Source: HGM04593 sp964423665 (GTDB taxonomy: Bacteria > Bacteroidota > Bacteroidia > Bacteroidales > Bacteroidaceae). Taken from it: 8,911 bases of DNA. The notes beneath the pieces were generated by a model, which saw nothing but the letters and a program-made list of their open reading frames with translations, had not been told where the DNA came from and ran no database searches. Of the stretch, positions 1-7,396 are shown one piece after another. Made by a program: the position numbers and the translations under genes. The stretch lies in contig CAYRFX010000080.1 of assembly GCA_964423665.1 (NCBI GenBank), positions 1 to 8,911 on the forward strand, given 5' to 3'. Position 1 is the first letter of the stretch, and every line of letters begins with the position of its first letter.

Positions 1-662
1 TAAAGCTGGAGCAAGAGAAACTGCGCACACAACAGTTGCTCGAGGAGCTCAAGCAGACAAAAGCCGACAACGCAGCTGAAATAACACGCCTCAAGAAGGA
101 GTTAAAGACCGTGCGTGCCGTGTTGCGCAGCTATGTGATGCAGATTGACTCGCTCAACACAATAAATGAGAATCTGAAGAAAGAGAACAAGCGGGTGAAT
201 GAAAAATATCGCGAAGCATCAAAGCAGATTAACGAGCTATCCACCGCAAAAGAGGAACTCACCGAGATTGTAACCCTCGCCTCACAACTCGACGCCATGG
301 GTATAAAGATGGTACCCATAAAGAAAAGCGGCAAAGAGGTTAAAAAGCTGAAAAAAGCGAAACAGCTGGAAATTTCTTTCACAATAACAAAGAACATAAC
401 AGCAACAACAGGTAATAAAACCCTTTACCTGCGCATAATGCAGCCAAGCCAGGAGCTGCTCACCAAGAGCATGAGCAACACGTTCACATACGAGAACCGC
501 GAAATAGGTTACTCCATCAGGAAATATATAGAATATACCGGTGAAGAGTTGCCGGTTACAATGTACTGGGATATTGAAGAGTATCTTCAGCCCGGCACAT
601 ACCGTCTCTACATTTTTGCCGATGGTGTGATGATTGGTTCCAACAATTTTGAATTTGAATAA
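1..662 (+). CDS. Coiled-coil conserved hypothetical protein, 5' end missing
   Basis: The reading frame is open from the first complete codon at base 3 to the TAA at 660-662, giving 219 visible residues, so the true start lies upstream of the window. A TTG at 36 is in frame, but nothing favours it over continuation upstream. The first ~90 visible residues are rich in Lys/Glu/Leu/Asn with heptad-like spacing, which fits a long coiled coil. They are followed by a basic linker (KKSGKEVKKLKKAKQ) and a ~110-residue domain with alternating hydrophobic/polar strands ending GSNNFEFE, probably a beta-sandwich. I recall similar coiled-coil plus beta-domain proteins as conserved hypotheticals in Bacteroidales, but know of no assigned function. 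Such proteins are sometimes mislabelled SMC-like because of the coiled coil; there is no ATPase motif here. Its stop is 3 nt before uxs, so co-transcription is likely. Confidence 0.8.
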   Translation, partial: KLEQEKLRTQQLLEELKQTKADNAAEITRLKKELKTVRAVLRSYVMQIDSLNTINENLKKENKRVNEKYREASKQINELSTAKEELTEIVTLASQLDAMGIKMVPIKKSGKEVKKLKKAKQLEISFTITKNITATTGNKTLYLRIMQPSQELLTKSMSNTFTYENREIGYSIRKYIEYTGEELPVTMYWDIEEYLQPGTYRLYIFADGVMIGSNNFEFE

Positions 663-665
663 GTT

Positions 666-1601
666 ATGAAAAGAATACTTGTAACAGGCGGTGCGGGATT
701 CATCGGTTCCCATCTTTGCGAGAGACTCTTGAAAGACGGCAACGATGTTATCTGCCTCGACAACTATTTTACCGGCAGCAAAGACAATATTCGTCATCTC
801 ATAAGCAACGACCATTTTGAGCTTGTGAGACACGACATCACGCAACCCTACACTGCCGAAGTTGATGAGATATACAACCTCGCCTGCCCGGCATCACCCA
901 TACACTACCAACACGACCCCGTAAAGACCATTCAAACCTGCGTGATAGGTTCCATGAATATGCTGGGGCTTGCCAAGCGTGTGGGAGCAAAGATTTTGCA
1001 AGCATCAACAAGCGAGGTCTATGGCGACCCCGACATTCACCCGCAGGTTGAGAGCTATTGGGGAAATGTAAATCCCATAGGCATACGTTCCTGTTACGAC
1101 GAAGGAAAGCGCTGTGCCGAAACACTTTTTATGGATTATCACAGGCAAAACAACCTTCGTATCAAAATTATTCGTATCTTTAACACCTACGGGCCGCGAA
1201 TGAGCATGAACGACGGGCGTGTAGTGTCGAATTTCATTGTTCAAGCCCTGCGTGGCGATGATATTACAATATACGGCGATGGCAAGCAGACACGCAGTTT
1301 CCAATATGTTGACGACCTTGTCGAAGGCATGGTGCGCATGATGGAGACACGCGACAGTTTCTTGGGACCCGTGAATATAGGCAACCCGGGAGAGTTCACA
1401 ATGCTGGAACTTGCCGAGAAGGTGATTGAGCTCACCGGCTCAAGTTCCAAAATAATATTCAAGCCATTGCCACAGGACGACCCGCGCCAGCGCAAGCCCG
1501 ATATAACAATAGCCAACAAAGAGCTTGGCGGATGGCAGCCCGAGATTAAGCTCGAAGAGGGGTTGAAAAAGACTATAAACTATTTTGAGAAATTAATTTA
1601 A
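666..1601 (+). CDS. uxs: UDP-glucuronate decarboxylase (UDP-xylose synthase), SDR family
   Basis: This enzyme converts UDP-glucuronate to UDP-xylose plus CO2 through an NAD-bound 4-keto intermediate, in the cytosol. The 311-residue protein is an extended short-chain dehydrogenase/reductase. It has the Rossmann motif TGGAGFIGSH at residues 7-16, LACPASP at 72-78, catalytic STSEVYGDP at 113-121 and RSCYDEGKR at 141-149, with the YxxxK pair Tyr144/Lys148. IFNTYGPRM (171-179) and DGKQTRSF (205-212) follow. The STSEVYGDP, NVNPIGIRSCYDEGKR and GPRM blocks are characteristic of UXS rather than of dTDP-glucose dehydratase or UDP-galactose epimerase. No N-terminal membrane anchor is present, unlike animal UXS1. 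The start is the ATG 3 nt after the preceding stop. The gene lies between a hypothetical and lysS, with no glycosyltransferase in view, so the sink for UDP-xylose is not visible. Substrate assignment rests on motif similarity. Confidence 0.93.
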   Translation: MKRILVTGGAGFIGSHLCERLLKDGNDVICLDNYFTGSKDNIRHLISNDHFELVRHDITQPYTAEVDEIYNLACPASPIHYQHDPVKTIQTCVIGSMNMLGLAKRVGAKILQASTSEVYGDPDIHPQVESYWGNVNPIGIRSCYDEGKRCAETLFMDYHRQNNLRIKIIRIFNTYGPRMSMNDGRVVSNFIVQALRGDDITIYGDGKQTRSFQYVDDLVEGMVRMMETRDSFLGPVNIGNPGEFTMLELAEKVIELTGSSSKIIFKPLPQDDPRQRKPDITIANKELGGWQPEIKLEEGLKKTINYFEKLI

Positions 1602-1614
1602 CACAAGATAAGCG

Positions 1615-3342
1615 ATGAACATATTAGAACTTAGCGAACAAGAGATTGTACGCCGCGAATCATTGGCAGAGCTGCGCAACATGGGCATTGAGCCCTACCC
1701 CGCAGCCGAGTATCCCACAAACGCATTCTCGGTAGATATATTGCAAGAATTCAAAGACGAGGAGGAGCCCCGCGAGGTGTGCATTGCCGGTCGCATGATG
1801 AGCCGCCGCGTGATGGGAAAAGCATCGTTCATTGAGCTCCAGGACTCAAAAGGACGCATACAGGTATATATCACCCGCGACGACATCTGCCCGGGCGAGA
1901 ACAAAGACGCATACAACACCCTTTTCAAACGCCTGCTCGACATTGGCGACTTTGTAGGTATCAAAGGTTTTGTATTCCGTACACAGACAGGCGAAATTAC
2001 CGTTCATGCAAAAGAACTCACAATCCTTTCAAAGAGCATACGCCCCCTGCCCATTGTAAAATACAAGGACGGTGTGGCATACGACAAATTCGAGGACCCC
2101 GAGCTGCGCTACCGCCAGCGTTATGTAGATTTGGTGGTAAACGACGATGTAAAGGAGATATTCATCAAGCGCAACAAGATTTACACATCAATGCGCGAGT
2201 ATTTCAATACAAAGGGTTATATGGAGGTGGAGACACCTGTATTGCAGTCAATCCCCGGTGGAGCAGCAGCACGTCCCTTCATCACACACCACAATGCATT
2301 GGATATTCCCCTTTACCTGCGCATTGCAAACGAGCTCTATCTGAAACGCCTCATTGTGGGTGGCTTTGAGGGTGTTTATGAGTTCTCAAAGAACTTCCGC
2401 AACGAGGGCATGGACCGCACTCACAACCCCGAGTTCACCTGCATGGAGATTTATGTGGCATACAAGGACTACAACTGGATGATGACCTTCACCGAGAATA
2501 TGCTGGAGAAGATTGCAATGGACGTGAACGGCACCACAGATGTAAAGGTGGGCGACAATGTTATCAGCTTCAAGGTCCCCTTCCGCCGTGTAACCATGCT
2601 CGACTCCATTAAGGAGTTCACCGGATACGACCTCAACGGCAAGAGCGAGGAGGAGATTTTCGCCATCTGCAAGGAGCTGAAGATGGAGGTTGATGAGACC
2701 ATGGGCAAGGGCAAGCTAATCGACGAGATTTTCGGTGAGTTCTGCGAGGGCAACTACATACAGCCCACCTTCATCACCGACTACCCCATTGAGATGTCTC
2801 CCTTGTGTAAACGCCACCGCAGTAACCCCGACCTCACCGAGCGTTTCGAGCTTATGGTAAACGGTAAGGAGCTGTGCAACGCATACAGCGAGCTCAACGA
2901 CCCCATAGACCAGGCAGAGCGTTTCCAGGAGCAGTTGCGCCTGAGCGAGAAGGGCGACGACGAGGCAATGTTCATAGACAAGGACTTTGTGCGCGCGCTG
3001 GAATATGGCATGCCCCCCACATCGGGTATGGGTATCGGCATGGATCGCCTCGCAATGCTCATGACCGGGCAGACAACCATACAGGAGGTACTGTTCTTCC
3101 CGCAGATGCGCCCCGAGAAGAAGGTGCCCAAGGATTCTGTGGCAGCATTTGCAGCCATCGGCGTGCCCGAGGAATGGGTTCCCGTCCTTCACAAAGCCGG
3201 TTACAACCTTGTCAGCGACCTCAAAGACGGTAACCCGCAGAAGATACAGCAGGAGATTGGTGGCATAAACAAAAAGTTCAAACTGAACTACACCACTCCA
3301 TCGGTAAACGACGTGGCAGAGTGGATAAGCAAACTCGCCTGA
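1615..3342 (+). CDS. lysS: Lysyl-tRNA synthetase, class II, with C-terminal extension
   Basis: The enzyme charges tRNA-Lys with lysine using ATP. The 575-residue protein has an N-terminal OB-fold anticodon-binding domain (about 55-140, including the GKASFIELQDSKGRIQVY block) and the class II catalytic core (about 160-500). Motif 1 lies around 198-212 (KGYMEVETPVLQ), motif 2 at 259-280 (KNFRNEGMDRTHNPEF, then CMEIY) and motif 3 at 471-480 (GMGIGMDRLA). ELCNAYSELNDP (419-430) is a further LysRS signature. About 70 residues (503-575) extend beyond the usual C-terminus; they are helical, with GVPEEW, HKAGY and GGINKKFKL, and resemble a helix-hairpin-helix-like module that I know from Bacteroidetes LysRS. 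The start is the ATG 13 nt after the uxs stop; no Shine-Dalgarno is seen. The gene is followed by a strong palindrome, probably the end of this transcription unit. Confidence 0.97.
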   Translation: MNILELSEQEIVRRESLAELRNMGIEPYPAAEYPTNAFSVDILQEFKDEEEPREVCIAGRMMSRRVMGKASFIELQDSKGRIQVYITRDDICPGENKDAYNTLFKRLLDIGDFVGIKGFVFRTQTGEITVHAKELTILSKSIRPLPIVKYKDGVAYDKFEDPELRYRQRYVDLVVNDDVKEIFIKRNKIYTSMREYFNTKGYMEVETPVLQSIPGGAAARPFITHHNALDIPLYLRIANELYLKRLIVGGFEGVYEFSKNFRNEGMDRTHNPEFTCMEIYVAYKDYNWMMTFTENMLEKIAMDVNGTTDVKVGDNVISFKVPFRRVTMLDSIKEFTGYDLNGKSEEEIFAICKELKMEVDETMGKGKLIDEIFGEFCEGNYIQPTFITDYPIEMSPLCKRHRSNPDLTERFELMVNGKELCNAYSELNDPIDQAERFQEQLRLSEKGDDEAMFIDKDFVRALEYGMPPTSGMGIGMDRLAMLMTGQTTIQEVLFFPQMRPEKKVPKDSVAAFAAIGVPEEWVPVLHKAGYNLVSDLKDGNPQKIQQEIGGINKKFKLNYTTPSVNDVAEWISKLA

Positions 3343-3356
3343 CAACATAAATTATA

Positions 3357-3392
3357 CTCTCTTAGCAGCGTGCGCGCACGCTGCTAAGAGAG
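3357..3392. terminator. Perfect 36-bp palindrome between lysS and gpsA, probable terminator
   Basis: Every base pairs symmetrically about the 3374/3375 centre, giving two 18-nt arms with no mismatch; symmetry breaks at 3356/3393. As RNA it would make a ~16-bp stem capped by a CGCG loop, with a very G/C-rich upper half (GCAGCGTGCG). It begins 15 nt after the lysS stop and ends 42 nt before gpsA, the only gap over 40 nt in the core region. Downstream sequence is A/T-rich (ATACTTATTCTATATATT) but lacks an uninterrupted T-run, so intrinsic termination may be leaky. The perfect symmetry could also suit a dimeric DNA-binding protein or an mRNA-stabilising hairpin. Confidence 0.65.
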
Positions 3393-3434
3393 ATACTTAT
3401 TCTATATATTAAGAACACTAAACGCTTCTAAATT

Positions 3435-4433
3435 ATGGACCTTACCAATTCCACAGTAGCAATAATGGGTGGCGGTAGCTGGGCTACAGCTATTGCAAAA
3501 GTATTGCTAAGCAATGTAGAGAGCATAAACTGGTACATAAGACGAGATGACCGCATCGAGGATTTTAAGAGACTGGGACACAACCCCGCCTACCTCTCAT
3601 CGGTAATGTTCGATACGAACAGAATAAATTTTTCCTCGGATATCAACAAGATTGTGAAGGAGTCGGATATATTGGTATTCGTTACCCCATCGCCCTACTT
3701 GAAGAACCATCTGAAGAAACTGAAAACCGACCTCACCGATAAGTTCATCGTAAATGCCATCAAAGGTATTGTCCCCGACGAGAACCTCATAATATCGGAA
3801 TATTTCCACAAGGCATACAATGTGCCCTATGAGAATATCGCAGCCATCGCAGGTCCCTGCCACGCCGAGGAGGTTGCGTTGGAGCGTCTCTCATACCTCA
3901 CCGTGGGCTGCTCGAGCATAGACCACGCAAAGCAATTTGCACAGAAGCTTGCCAATAGTTTCATAAAAACATCGGTGAGCGACGATGTGGTGGGCATAGA
4001 ATATGGCTCGGTACTGAAAAATATCTACGCCATTGCGGCGGGCATTTGCAGCGGTCTCAAATATGGTGATAACTTCCAAGCGGTGCTTATGTCCAACGCT
4101 GTTATCGAGATGAACCGTTTTATAAATGTCATTCACCCCATTGAGCGCACAATCATGGACTCTGTCTATTTGGGCGACCTCTTGGTTACCGGCTACTCAA
4201 ACTTCAGCCGCAACCGTGTGTTTGGTACAATGATAGGCAAAGGTTACTCTGTGAAGAGCGCGCAGATAGAGATGGAGATGATTGCCGAGGGATACTATGG
4301 TGCAAAGTGCATAAAGGAGATTAACGAGCACTACCGCGTGAACACTCCCATCATCGATGCCGTTTATAATATTCTCTACGAGGGTATTTCGCCCGTTATT
4401 GAGATTAAATTGCTCACCGATGCATTCAAATAA
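3435..4433 (+). CDS. gpsA: Glycerol-3-phosphate dehydrogenase [NAD(P)+]
   Basis: This cytosolic enzyme reduces dihydroxyacetone phosphate to sn-glycerol-3-phosphate, the backbone of membrane phospholipids. The 332-residue length is normal for GpsA. The N-terminal Rossmann domain shows GGGSWATAIAKVL (residues 12-24), a variant of the usual GAGSWGTALA. VNAIKGI at 106-112 matches the family's substrate-side loop. The helical C-terminal domain has EYGSVLKNIYAIAAGICSGLKYGDN (189-213), with the expected catalytic lysine Lys195, and LGDLLVTGYSNFSRNRVFG (246-264), matching the family's GLGDL...SRNRxFG substrate-binding block. AGPCHAEEV (139-147) replaces the common SGPSFAxEV; I take this as lineage divergence, since the rest of the site is intact. 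The start is ATG at 3435; an A/T-rich stretch precedes it and no Shine-Dalgarno is visible. The gene lies downstream of the palindrome and 36 nt upstream of pgi. Confidence 0.95.
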   Translation: MDLTNSTVAIMGGGSWATAIAKVLLSNVESINWYIRRDDRIEDFKRLGHNPAYLSSVMFDTNRINFSSDINKIVKESDILVFVTPSPYLKNHLKKLKTDLTDKFIVNAIKGIVPDENLIISEYFHKAYNVPYENIAAIAGPCHAEEVALERLSYLTVGCSSIDHAKQFAQKLANSFIKTSVSDDVVGIEYGSVLKNIYAIAAGICSGLKYGDNFQAVLMSNAVIEMNRFINVIHPIERTIMDSVYLGDLLVTGYSNFSRNRVFGTMIGKGYSVKSAQIEMEMIAEGYYGAKCIKEINEHYRVNTPIIDAVYNILYEGISPVIEIKLLTDAFK

Positions 4434-4469
4434 CAATTAAACAAGAAACTAAATTAAAAATATACAATT
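4434..4469 (+). promoter_or_regulatory. A/T-rich leader immediately upstream of pgi
   Basis: Of the 36 nt between the gpsA stop and the pgi start, 31 are A or T, and there is no GGAGG-like motif. This fits Bacteroidetes translation initiation, where unstructured A-rich leaders replace Shine-Dalgarno pairing and are common before highly expressed genes. I found no TAnnTTTG-type -7 element in it, so I describe it as a translation leader rather than a promoter. Confidence 0.4.
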
Positions 4470-5813
4470 ATGGAAAATATTAAATTGAACATAGACAAGG
4501 TTACAGGTTTTGTAACCAAAGAAGAGATTTTGGCATTGGAGCCACAGGTGAAAAAGGCGCAACAGGCGTTGGAAGAGGGCACACTCCCCGGCAACGACTT
4601 TCTTGGATGGTTGCACCTCCCCTCGTCGATAACAAAGGAGTTTATTGAGGAGATTAATGCAACAGCTGCCACACTGCGTGCCAACTGCGACGTTGTGGTT
4701 GTTGCAGGTATCGGCGGCAGCTATTTAGGCGCACGCGCCGTTATCGAGGCATTGAGTAACAATTTTGCAGCCATGATGCCTGCCAGCGGCAACCCCCGCG
4801 TGATTTTTGCAGGACATAACATCAGCGAGGACTATCTGAGCGAGCTCACCACATTCCTTGCCGACAAGAAATTCGGTGTCATCAACATCTCTAAATCGGG
4901 AACAACAACCGAAACAGCCCTCGCCTTCCGTCTTTTGAAGAAACAGTGCGAGGAGCAGCGTGGCAAGGAGACTGCAAGCAAGGTTATTGTAGCAATCACC
5001 GACGCTGTGAAGGGTGCAGCACGCATCACTGCCGACAAAGAGGGCTACAAGAGTTTCATTATCCCCGATAATGTGGGCGGACGTTTCTCTGTGCTCACAC
5101 CCGTAGGTTTGTTGCCAATCGCTGTTGCCGGCTTCGACATTGCAGCACTTGTGCAAGGCGCGCAGGACATGGAAAAATCTTGTGCTCCCACCGTTCCCTT
5201 TGAAGAGAACATCGCTGCTATGTATGCAGCAACACGCAACGCACTTTATGCAAGCGGCAAAAAGATTGAGATTCTTGTAAACTACCAGCCCAAGTTGCAC
5301 TTCACATCAGAGTGGTGGAAACAGCTCTACGGCGAGAGCGAGGGCAAGGAGAACAAAGGTATCTTCCCCGCATCGGTAGATTTCACAACAGACCTCCACT
5401 CAATGGGACAGTGGATTCAGGAGGGCGAGCGTACAATCTTCGAAACAGTACTCTCTATTGAGAAGCCCAACAGTTCACTCATAGTTCCCGCAGACGAAGA
5501 GAACCTCGACGGCTTAAACTTCCTCGCAGGCAAACACGTTGATGAGGTGAACAAGATGGCAGAGCTTGGTACACAGCTTGCACACGTCGATGGCGGCGTG
5601 CCCAACATTCGCATCTCAATCCCCGAACTCAACGCATACTACATAGGTCAGCTCATCTATTTCTTTGAGATTGGTTGTGGCATCAGCGGTTATGTGCTCG
5701 GTGTCAACCCCTTCAACCAACCCGGTGTAGAGGCATACAAGAAGAATATGTTTGCACTGCTCGACAAACCCGGCTACGAGGAGGAGAGCAAAGCCATACG
5801 CGCAAGACTATAA
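4470..5813 (+). CDS. pgi: Glucose-6-phosphate isomerase
   Basis: The enzyme interconverts glucose-6-phosphate and fructose-6-phosphate in glycolysis and gluconeogenesis, in the cytosol. The 447-residue protein belongs to the short bacterial class typified by Bacillus PGI rather than the ~550-residue E. coli type. Two SIS-type sugar-isomerase domains are visible: GIGGSYLGARA (80-90) and SKSGTTTET (141-149) in the first, and the PGI signatures NVGGRFSVLTPVG (201-213) and GYVLGVNPFNQPGVEAYK (407-424). By analogy with the Bacillus enzyme, the catalytic residues should be Glu289 in GESEGK, His310 in TDLHSMGQW and Lys424 in EAYKKN; all three are present. The A/T-rich leader before the ATG suggests efficient translation. 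The stop codon shares one base with the start of the following HAD gene, indicating translational coupling. Confidence 0.97.
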   Translation: MENIKLNIDKVTGFVTKEEILALEPQVKKAQQALEEGTLPGNDFLGWLHLPSSITKEFIEEINATAATLRANCDVVVVAGIGGSYLGARAVIEALSNNFAAMMPASGNPRVIFAGHNISEDYLSELTTFLADKKFGVINISKSGTTTETALAFRLLKKQCEEQRGKETASKVIVAITDAVKGAARITADKEGYKSFIIPDNVGGRFSVLTPVGLLPIAVAGFDIAALVQGAQDMEKSCAPTVPFEENIAAMYAATRNALYASGKKIEILVNYQPKLHFTSEWWKQLYGESEGKENKGIFPASVDFTTDLHSMGQWIQEGERTIFETVLSIEKPNSSLIVPADEENLDGLNFLAGKHVDEVNKMAELGTQLAHVDGGVPNIRISIPELNAYYIGQLIYFFEIGCGISGYVLGVNPFNQPGVEAYKKNMFALLDKPGYEEESKAIRARL

Positions 5814-6547
5814 TGAATTACAGAGAAATTATAGACCGTTATCTGCAACTGCAATGCCACAAAGCATTGCAGTTGCGTGCTGTATTGTTCGACATGGACG
5901 GAGTGCTGTTCGACTCCATGCCCTTCCATGCAAGAGCATGGTCAAAGGTGATGACCGATGCCGGTTTCAAATTCAGCGAGGAGGATGTATATATGAACGA
6001 AGGGCGCACCGGTGCCGACACCATAAACACCGCAAGCCTTGCACAATTCGGCAAGCCAAGTACCCCCGAGCAGATTGATACGCTCTGCCGTGCAAAATGC
6101 GAGATATTCGACACCTACCCACCCACACCACGCATGAAGGGAGCTCTTGAACTTGTGAAGAAAGTGAAAGAGAGCGGGCTCACCCCAATGATTGTAACAG
6201 GCAGCGGCACCCCCACCCTCCTCGGACGCATACAAGAGAATTTCACAGGGCTGTTCGACGAAAATCACATAGTTACAAGCTTTAATGTGAAACGCGGCAA
6301 GCCCTACCCCGATCCATATCTGCTGGCATTAGAAAAGGGAGGATTTGCGCCACACGAGGCAATAGTCGTGGAGAATGCTCCGCTGGGTGTAACAGCAGGC
6401 GTTGCAGCCGGGCTGCTCACAATAGCAGCCAACACCGGTCCCCTGAACCCCGATGTGCTTTACAATGCAGGAGCGAGCATGGTCTTTCCATCGGTGAAGG
6501 CTATTGCCAACGACTGGGAGAACCTTTTGGCAGCTCTCAACAGATAA
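5813..6547 (+). CDS. HAD-superfamily hydrolase, beta-phosphoglucomutase-like
   Basis: A 244-residue HAD phosphatase/phosphomutase. Motif I is LFDMDGVLFDS at 25-35, with nucleophile Asp27 and acid/base Asp29. A C1 helical cap spans about 36-105. Motif II is IVTGSG with Thr129; motif III is RGKPYPDPY with Lys163; motif IV is VVENAPLG with Glu187/Asn188. In beta-PGM-like members motif IV is usually Glu-Asp (EDSxxG); Asn188 here could still help bind Mg2+, and I recall ENAPLG in Bacteroidetes homologues. The start is the ATG overlapping the pgi stop as TAATG; an in-frame extension back to 5675 is open but lies inside pgi and is rejected. Residues 1-22 before motif I form a helix-like leader typical of this group. 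The substrate is probably a small sugar phosphate, suggested by the fold and the coupling to pgi, but it is not determined. Confidence 0.88.
   Translation: MNYREIIDRYLQLQCHKALQLRAVLFDMDGVLFDSMPFHARAWSKVMTDAGFKFSEEDVYMNEGRTGADTINTASLAQFGKPSTPEQIDTLCRAKCEIFDTYPPTPRMKGALELVKKVKESGLTPMIVTGSGTPTLLGRIQENFTGLFDENHIVTSFNVKRGKPYPDPYLLALEKGGFAPHEAIVVENAPLGVTAGVAAGLLTIAANTGPLNPDVLYNAGASMVFPSVKAIANDWENLLAALNR
5845..5876 (+). repeat. Perfect 13-bp inverted repeat inside the start of the HAD gene
   Basis: Arms 5845-5857 (GCAACTGCAATGC) and 5864-5876 are exact reverse complements, separated by the 6-nt loop CACAAA. A G-U pair (5844/5877) could add one more step. The hairpin covers codons 11-22 of the HAD gene and begins 33 nt into it, just after the pgi stop. 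It could influence mRNA processing, decay or ribosome entry between pgi and the downstream genes, or it may be neutral. It lies in the poorly conserved N-terminal leader upstream of the catalytic motif. Confidence 0.6.
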
Positions 6548-6552
6548 AAAAC

Positions 6553-7386
6553 ATGAAGCAACTCATAAAAAGAATAGATGAAGCATTGAGCCCTCACTAC
6601 ACGCAAAGCGAAGTGAGAGCCTTTGCGCGCATCATAGCCACCGAGTTGCTGGGCTTTTCACAAACAACATACTACCTGAGAGACAAGGTAACGCTCACAC
6701 CAGCAGACGAAGCAAGGCTCGCCGATGCACTTGCAAGGCTGCAAAAAGAGGAGCCCATTCAATACATTCTGGGCTACAGCGACTTCTGCGACCTACGGTT
6801 CAAAGTAACCCCTGAGGTGCTCATTCCCCGCCCCGAAACAAGCGAGCTTGTGCAGTGGATAGAGCAAGAAGCCGGCGTCGCAGGCACTATTCTCGACATT
6901 GGTACAGGCAGCGGCTGCATCGCAGTGAGCCTTGCCAAGAAACTGCCCCACACACAGGTAACAGCGTGGGACATATCGCCTGCGGCATTGGAAACCGCAC
7001 AAGAAAACAGCCGTGCCAACGGTTGCAACGTGCAATTTGAGCAACGCGACATACTCACATACAACCCCGTAGGCGAAAAGTTCGATATAATAGTGAGCAA
7101 CCCTCCATACATAAAAAACTGCGAGAAACAAACCATGGAAAATAACGTGCTACTGTGGGAACCCCATCTCGCCCTTTTTGTCCCCGACAACAATCCCCTG
7201 CTCTTTTACCACGCAATAGCACAAAAGGCACTCACCATGCTCCCCACAGGCGGCAAACTATTCTTTGAGATAAACCGCGAGCACGGAGCGGAAACCATTG
7301 CCATGCTGCAAGAGATGAGCTACAGGAACATCACACTGCGCAAGGACTTTGCCGACAATGACAGAATGATTTGTGCTACAAAATAA
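6553..7386 (+). CDS. prmC: Peptide chain release factor N5-glutamine methyltransferase
   Basis: PrmC (HemK) uses S-adenosylmethionine to methylate the Gln of the GGQ motif in release factors RF1 and RF2, improving termination. The 277-residue length is standard. The N-terminal helical release-factor-binding domain covers about 1-75. EVLIPRPETSELVQW (88-102) leads into the Rossmann methyltransferase domain with the SAM-binding motif ILDIGTGSGCIAVSLA (113-128). SNPPYI (182-187) is the diagnostic NPPY motif that contacts the substrate glutamine. EPHLALFVPDNNPLLFY (203-219) is a further PrmC block. The IPRPET and PALALF-like blocks separate it from PrmB and from DNA methyltransferases that share NPPY. 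It starts 5 nt after the HAD stop, with no Shine-Dalgarno, and probably shares the pgi-HAD-prmC-recX transcript. The release-factor gene is not in this window. Confidence 0.96.
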   Translation: MKQLIKRIDEALSPHYTQSEVRAFARIIATELLGFSQTTYYLRDKVTLTPADEARLADALARLQKEEPIQYILGYSDFCDLRFKVTPEVLIPRPETSELVQWIEQEAGVAGTILDIGTGSGCIAVSLAKKLPHTQVTAWDISPAALETAQENSRANGCNVQFEQRDILTYNPVGEKFDIIVSNPPYIKNCEKQTMENNVLLWEPHLALFVPDNNPLLFYHAIAQKALTMLPTGGKLFFEINREHGAETIAMLQEMSYRNITLRKDFADNDRMICATK

Positions 7387-7396
7387 TAAATAACCT

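Noticed and set aside
282..845. 187-residue - strand open frame opposite the coiled-coil gene and the start of uxs
   Set aside because: It crosses two convincing + strand genes, including the UXS Rossmann motif, and has no recognisable domain.
2716..3348. 210-residue - strand open frame opposite lysS
   Set aside because: It is antisense to the conserved catalytic core and extension of LysRS. Its Val/Leu/His-rich sequence has no recognisable motif and reflects codon bias on the other strand.
3393..3434. Possible gpsA promoter in the A/T-rich stretch after the palindrome
   Set aside because: TATATATTAAG only loosely resembles the Bacteroidetes -7 TAnnTTTG, and there is no TTG at a suitable -33 position. 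Too weak to call.
4725..5300. 191-residue - strand open frame opposite pgi
   Set aside because: Cys-rich antisense shadow of highly conserved PGI sequence with no domain signature.
5675..5812. Upstream in-frame extension of the HAD gene (46 extra residues)
   Set aside because: It lies wholly within the conserved end of pgi in another frame, and its Cys/Arg-rich sequence does not resemble HAD N-termini. The ATG at 5813 overlapping the pgi stop is the natural start.
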